8,326 nucleotides of DNA, taken from contig JBAXYJ010000126.1 in the NCBI GenBank assembly GCA_041670885.1, positions 1 through 8,326 of the forward strand, read 5' to 3'. This stretch comes from JAJBWD01 sp041670885. GTDB taxonomy: Bacteria; Bacillota; Clostridia; Clostridiales; Clostridiaceae. Every line of letters begins with the position of its first letter. Position 1 is the stretch's first letter. Below the pieces are notes generated by a model that did not search any database, was not told where the DNA came from, and was given only the letters and a program-made list of their open reading frames with translations. The translations under genes and the position numbers were made by a program. Of this stretch, positions 5,190 to 8,326 are shown one piece after another.

Positions 5190-7120
5190 TTTGCCCTCCT
5201 GTTTTTTAGAATATTTAATAGTCCGCCCTCTAAAATCATAGTTATTTCTCTTTCAGACAGCTCTATAGCAGTTTTATACTCTATATTTTTAGTTTTATTT
5301 ATTACAATAACTTCTCCATTTTTTACCTGATCTTTTGCATTTTCTATAACTAAATCATCATTTATATCTATTGTTTCATAATCCTCTGTGTTTTTAAATA
5401 TAAGCGGCATTATTCCGTTATTAATCAGGTTTGCCTTATGAATTCTGGCAAAGGATTTAGCTAAAACTCCCTTTATTCCAAGATATAGTGGGGCCAGTGC
5501 TGCATGCTCTCTTGAAGATCCCTGACCATAATTTAATCCTGCTATTATAAAGCCTCCCTTATTTGTCTTTGCTCTTTCGGGAAAATCCTTATCACAGGGA
5601 GTTAAGCAGTAATCTGAAAGATAAGGGATATTTGATCTATAGGGTAAAAGCTTGGCATTTGACGGCATAATATGGTCTGTTGTTATATTGTCAGAAACCT
5701 TAATCAGAGTCTTTCCGGATATTGTTTCCTCTAAAGGATAAGATTTTGGAAATGGCTTAATATTTGGGCCTCTTTTAATAGTTATATCATTATCTTCCGG
5801 GGCTGGAGAAACAATTAAATTATCATTTATTAAAAATTCTTCAGGCATAGGAATTTTTAAGTTTAAATCTCCAAGAAATTCTTTTGGATCAGTAATAAAG
5901 CCGGTTAATGCTGATACTGCTGCAGCTTCAGGGCTGGTCAGATATACCTTGGCAGATTTTGTCCCGCTTCTTCCTTCAAAGTTTCTGTTAAAGGTTCTCA
6001 GGGATACTCCATCTGTATTTGGCGACTGTCCCATACCGATACATGGACCGCAGGCACACTCTAATATTCTGGCTCCGGAGGCTACTAAATCAGCCAGTGC
6101 TCCGTTTTTAGCCATCATGGTGAGAACCTGCTTTGAGCCTGGGGCTATAACTAATGATACATTCTCATTTATTGTTTTTCCTTTTAGTATTTTTGCCGTC
6201 TTCATTAAATCCATGTAAGAAGAGTTAGTGCAGCTTCCTATTGCTACCTGATTTACTTTTATGCCCTTTAATTCTTTTACAGGAACTACATTGTCAGGAC
6301 TGTGAGGGCAGGCAGCCAGATTATTTAATTCTGATAAATCTACTGTAATTTCTGCAGAATATACCGCATCTTTATCCGGCTTTAATTCTTTGAAATCTTT
6401 TCCTCTTCCCTGGGCTTTAAGAAATTTATAAGTATTTTCATCTGATGGGAAAACTGAGGTAGTTGCTCCCAGTTCTGCTCCCATATTAGTTATGGTAGCT
6501 CTTTCTGGGACAGATAATGAGGCAGCTCCATCTCCTGTATATTCAAATATCTTTGATACTCCGCCCTTTACAGTTAAGTTCTTTAGGATGTATAAAATTA
6601 TATCCTTTGCTGTAGTAAAAGGGGGAAGGCTTCCTATTAAATTAACCTTGATTATTTCAGGCATGGATATGTAATATTCTCCTCCTGCCATGGCAACTGC
6701 AACATCCAGCCCTCCTGCTCCTATGGCCAACATGCCCAGAGCGCCTCCAGTTGGTGTATGGCTGTCAGAACCAAGAAGAGTCTGCCCTGGAACTCCAAAT
6801 CTCTCTAAATGGACCTGGTGGCATATTCCATTACCCGGTTTAGAAAAGTAAATCCCATATTTTTTTGCAGTTGTCTGAATGTATAGGTGATCATCTGCGT
6901 TTTCAGGACCGCTTTGAAGAATGTTGTGGTCAATATATGCTACAGATTTTCTGGTTTTAACTCTGGGTACGTTAAGTTCTTCAAATTGTAGATATGCCAT
7001 AGTTCCTGTTGAATCCTGAGTTAGTGTCTGATCAATTCTGATTCCTATTTCAGAGCCGGTAATCATATCTCCTTTAACTAAATGCTCTTTAATTATTTTT
7101 TCTGCTAATGTTAGTCCCAT
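5186..7120 (-). CDS. acn: Aconitate hydratase, short Aquifex-type
   Basis: Isomerises citrate to isocitrate via cis-aconitate in the cytoplasm, using a [4Fe-4S] cluster. The product has 644 residues, clearly shorter than AcnA/IRP1 (about 890) and the mitochondrial form (about 780). It fits the compact 'Aquifex-type' putative aconitase family. The cluster ligands are Cys297 (GSCTNSS) and Cys357 with Cys360 (CGPCIG). Active-site stretches include Asp64-His65 (YIDHN), GSDSHTPTGG at 117-126, and GSSREHAA at 534-541, where Ser535 and Arg537 correspond to Ser642 and Arg644 of the mitochondrial enzyme. The swivel domain, from about residue 465 to the end, is complete. The start ATG follows AAGGAGGA (7135-7128) with a 7-nt gap. 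It is the first gene of a two-gene operon with isocitrate dehydrogenase. The length and motif order also exclude isopropylmalate isomerase LeuC, which lacks the fused swivel domain. Confidence 0.94.
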   Translation of the reverse strand: MGLTLAEKIIKEHLVKGDMITGSEIGIRIDQTLTQDSTGTMAYLQFEELNVPRVKTRKSVAYIDHNILQSGPENADDHLYIQTTAKKYGIYFSKPGNGICHQVHLERFGVPGQTLLGSDSHTPTGGALGMLAIGAGGLDVAVAMAGGEYYISMPEIIKVNLIGSLPPFTTAKDIILYILKNLTVKGGVSKIFEYTGDGAASLSVPERATITNMGAELGATTSVFPSDENTYKFLKAQGRGKDFKELKPDKDAVYSAEITVDLSELNNLAACPHSPDNVVPVKELKGIKVNQVAIGSCTNSSYMDLMKTAKILKGKTINENVSLVIAPGSKQVLTMMAKNGALADLVASGARILECACGPCIGMGQSPNTDGVSLRTFNRNFEGRSGTKSAKVYLTSPEAAAVSALTGFITDPKEFLGDLNLKIPMPEEFLINDNLIVSPAPEDNDITIKRGPNIKPFPKSYPLEETISGKTLIKVSDNITTDHIMPSNAKLLPYRSNIPYLSDYCLTPCDKDFPERAKTNKGGFIIAGLNYGQGSSREHAALAPLYLGIKGVLAKSFARIHKANLINNGIMPLIFKNTEDYETIDINDDLVIENAKDQVKNGEVIVINKTKNIEYKTAIELSEREITMILEGGLLNILKNRRAK

Positions 7121-7226
7121 TACTTAGTCCTCCTTATATTAAATTGAAAGAAATTACTTTTGATAATTCATTATTAAATGGATTTTGTTTACTTCAAAAT
7201 TACCAATGTTGTCATATTCAATATTT

Positions 7227-7247
7227 TATAATAACCAGCCTATTATA
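7227..7247. promoter_or_regulatory. Candidate operator: inverted repeat over the aconitase -10
   Basis: TATAATA (7227-7233) and TATTATA (7241-7247) are perfect 7-bp inverted arms around a 7-nt spacer. On the - strand the first arm contains the -10 hexamer, so a bound protein would block RNA polymerase. The spacer length and promoter position match the dyad at the citrate synthase promoter, although the arm sequences differ. Chance is possible in AT-rich DNA. Confidence 0.38.
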
Positions 7248-7250
7248 TCA
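7242..7250 (-). promoter_or_regulatory. Extended -10 promoter of the aconitase-isocitrate dehydrogenase operon
   Basis: The - strand reads TGATATAAT (7250-7242), a consensus extended -10 identical to the one at the Cas6-like gene. The -35 position (ATCATT, 7270-7265) does not match TTGACA. Transcription would start near 7235, leaving a leader of about 115 nt before the aconitase ATG. I see no stable hairpin or known riboswitch in that leader. Confidence 0.48.
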
Positions 7251-7338
7251 ACATAAAATTAGTGAATGATAATAAATAATATCCTTCAAAAAATAAAATC
7301 ATGGAATTATCACCAAATACTAAAAAATAAGTTAAATA

Positions 7339-7367
7339 TTGAAATAATTTATACAATAATATACAAT
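7339..7367 (+). promoter_or_regulatory. Sigma-A type promoter of the ABC exporter operon
   Basis: TTGAAA (7339-7344) and TACAAT (7362-7367) are separated by exactly 17 nt, each with five of six consensus bases. The predicted start is near 7374, giving a leader of about 28 nt. The 281-nt gap between the divergent aconitase and ABC genes (7121-7401) otherwise holds only the aconitase promoter and AT-rich sequence. Confidence 0.65.
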
Positions 7368-7370
7368 AAT
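7351..7370 (+). repeat. Tandem 10-bp direct repeat at the ABC promoter
   Basis: ATACAATAAT occurs twice back to back (7351-7360 and 7361-7370). The second copy contains the predicted -10 hexamer TACAAT, and the first places another TACAAT exactly 10 bp upstream. It may be a duplication of the -10 element or a one-turn-spaced protein site. Confidence 0.5.
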
Positions 7371-7401
7371 TAAGTATGAATAAATATGATAGGAGATAAA
7401 T

Positions 7402-8097
7402 ATGTTAGAAGTAATTGGTTTAACTAAAAAATATGGCAAAACAATAGCTGTAAATGATGCAAGCTTTAATGTGGAGAAGGGAGAAATAGCTGTTCTGGCA
7501 GGTCCAAATGGGGCAGGAAAATCTACCATGATAAAGTCAATTGCCGGACTTTTAAAATACGATGGCAGTGTAAAAATATCAGGATATAATAATAAGAGCG
7601 TAGAAGGGAAAAGATTAATAGGTTATATCCCGGAGATGCCCTCACTTTTCCCACTGCTTACTATAAGCGAGCATATTACATTTATGGCACATGCTTATGG
7701 AATTAAAGAATACGAAAACAAAAAAGAAGAGCTTTTAAAACTCTTTGAGCTTTGGGATAAAAAGGATAAGTACGGAAGTGACCTTTCAAAGGGAATGCAG
7801 CAGAAGGTCAGCATTTGCTGCGCACTTATTACAGATCCAAAGCTGCTTCTTGTAGATGAGCCTATGATAGGACTTGATCCTAAAGCTATCAGAAATATGA
7901 AGGATGTTTTAAAAGATATAAAGGAAAAGGGAACATCTGTGGTACTTAGCACTCACCTTTTAGATTCTGTTCAGGATTTGTGGGACAGGATTGTAATTAT
8001 GAAAGATGGAAAGTTTATATACTCTAAAGTAAGAGATGATTCTGATTCTGATAATAAATCCTTAGAAGATATATTCTTCCAAGTAACGGAGGGATAA
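7402..8097 (+). CDS. ABC transporter ATP-binding protein (exporter type)
   Basis: Hydrolyses ATP on the inner face of the membrane to drive the permease encoded next. The product has 231 residues, a single nucleotide-binding domain. Walker A is GPNGAGKST at 34-42. The Q-loop region is IGYIPEMPSLFP, with Glu78 where most ABC proteins have Gln. The signature is LSKGMQQKV at 128-136, Walker B is LLLVDEP at 148-154, the D-loop is GLDP at 157-160, and the switch His is His185 in STHLLD. The LSKGMQQK signature and Glu in the Q-loop are common in the CcmA/EcsA/BcrA-like exporter group. The start ATG is preceded by AGGAG (7391-7395) at good spacing. The stop is followed after one base by the permease start, with the permease ribosome binding site inside this gene's last codons, so the two are coupled. 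The substrate cannot be told from sequence. Confidence 0.92.
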   Translation: MLEVIGLTKKYGKTIAVNDASFNVEKGEIAVLAGPNGAGKSTMIKSIAGLLKYDGSVKISGYNNKSVEGKRLIGYIPEMPSLFPLLTISEHITFMAHAYGIKEYENKKEELLKLFELWDKKDKYGSDLSKGMQQKVSICCALITDPKLLLVDEPMIGLDPKAIRNMKDVLKDIKEKGTSVVLSTHLLDSVQDLWDRIVIMKDGKFIYSKVRDDSDSDNKSLEDIFFQVTEG

Positions 8098-8098
8098 A

Positions 8099-8326
8099 AT
8101 GGCATCACTTTTATATCTTCTCAGAAGAACCGCCATAAATTATTTTAAAAGAATGAAGGAAAAACCAACAAAGCTGATAGCTCCCGGATTTATACTTCTA
8201 TGGCTTGTAATTCTATTTATTCCTAAAAAGAATAGTAATCAGGTTCCATCATCCTCACCTGAAATTTTTGTATCAATATTTTTAATAATAATTACTGGCG
8301 TTTTGATTTATTCAATATATAAAGGA
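8099..8326 (+). CDS. ABC exporter membrane protein, N-terminal part (cut by window edge)
   Basis: Starts at ATG 8099, with GGAGGG (8088-8093) five bases upstream, and stays open for 76 codons to the right edge. The visible part begins with MASLLYLLRRTAINYFKR, a short amphipathic, Arg/Lys-rich stretch, and then KEKPTKLIAPG. A first membrane segment follows at about residues 28-42, then a polar Ser/Pro loop, and a second membrane segment at about 56-74. This layout resembles the clostridial 'putative ABC exporter' membrane proteins encoded beside EcsA-like ATPases, which are usually several hundred residues long. Gene order and one-base spacing support that it is the partner of the ATPase. With only the N-terminus visible, the family is a reasoned guess; a membrane role is much safer. 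Confidence 0.75.
   Translation, partial: MASLLYLLRRTAINYFKRMKEKPTKLIAPGFILLWLVILFIPKKNSNQVPSSSPEIFVSIFLIIITGVLIYSIYKG

Noticed and set aside
5949..6674. Two + strand open frames (5949-6218 and 6492-6674) within aconitase
   Set aside because: Antisense shadows of the aconitase coding sequence; no ribosome binding sites.
7332..7529. 65-codon - strand open frame spanning the ABC promoter and gene start
   Set aside because: Half lies antisense to the ATPase Walker A region, and the rest is AT-rich promoter DNA translating to Ile/Tyr-rich sequence. The 7695-7952 - strand frame is rejected for the same reason (antisense to the ATPase).

Overview
The window looks like chromosomal DNA from a low-GC anaerobic Firmicute, most likely a Clostridiaceae-type organism. 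The signs are AT-rich intergenic regions, very strong AGGAGG-type ribosome binding sites, strong A/T bias at third codon positions, and protein families typical of clostridia. The species cannot be named from the sequence.

Layout. (1) Positions 1-1944 (+) hold the 3' end of a nucleoside-type ABC importer operon: a permease that enters from the left edge and a second, complete permease overlapping it by ATGA. A clear intrinsic terminator follows. (2) Positions 2037-2429 (-) hold a stand-alone 130-residue protein, which I read as the N-terminal half of a Cas6-type CRISPR RNA endonuclease. It has its own ribosome binding site, a plausible promoter and a terminator, but no CRISPR array and no other cas gene is present. 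(3) Positions 2765-4111 (+) encode a Si-type citrate synthase, convergent with (4) a two-gene (-) operon of Aquifex-type aconitase (5186-7120) and NAD-type isocitrate dehydrogenase (4188-5189), joined by an ATGA overlap. (5) From 7402 (+) runs an exporter-type ABC ATPase followed by the first 76 codons of its membrane partner, cut by the right edge.

How the genes work together. Citrate synthase, aconitase and isocitrate dehydrogenase form the oxidative half of the TCA cycle from oxaloacetate and acetyl-CoA to 2-oxoglutarate. In a fermentative anaerobe this is normally the route to glutamate. The two transcription units converge on a shared, probably bidirectional terminator at about 4158-4187. 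Both promoter regions carry an extended -10 element next to an inverted repeat with a 7-nt spacer, which suggests a common regulator. The two ABC systems flanking the TCA genes look unrelated to them.

The most unusual item is the truncated Cas6-like gene. Its reading frame is intact and its expression signals look functional, but it stops where the second RAMP domain should begin, and its stop codon lies in the loop of its own terminator.
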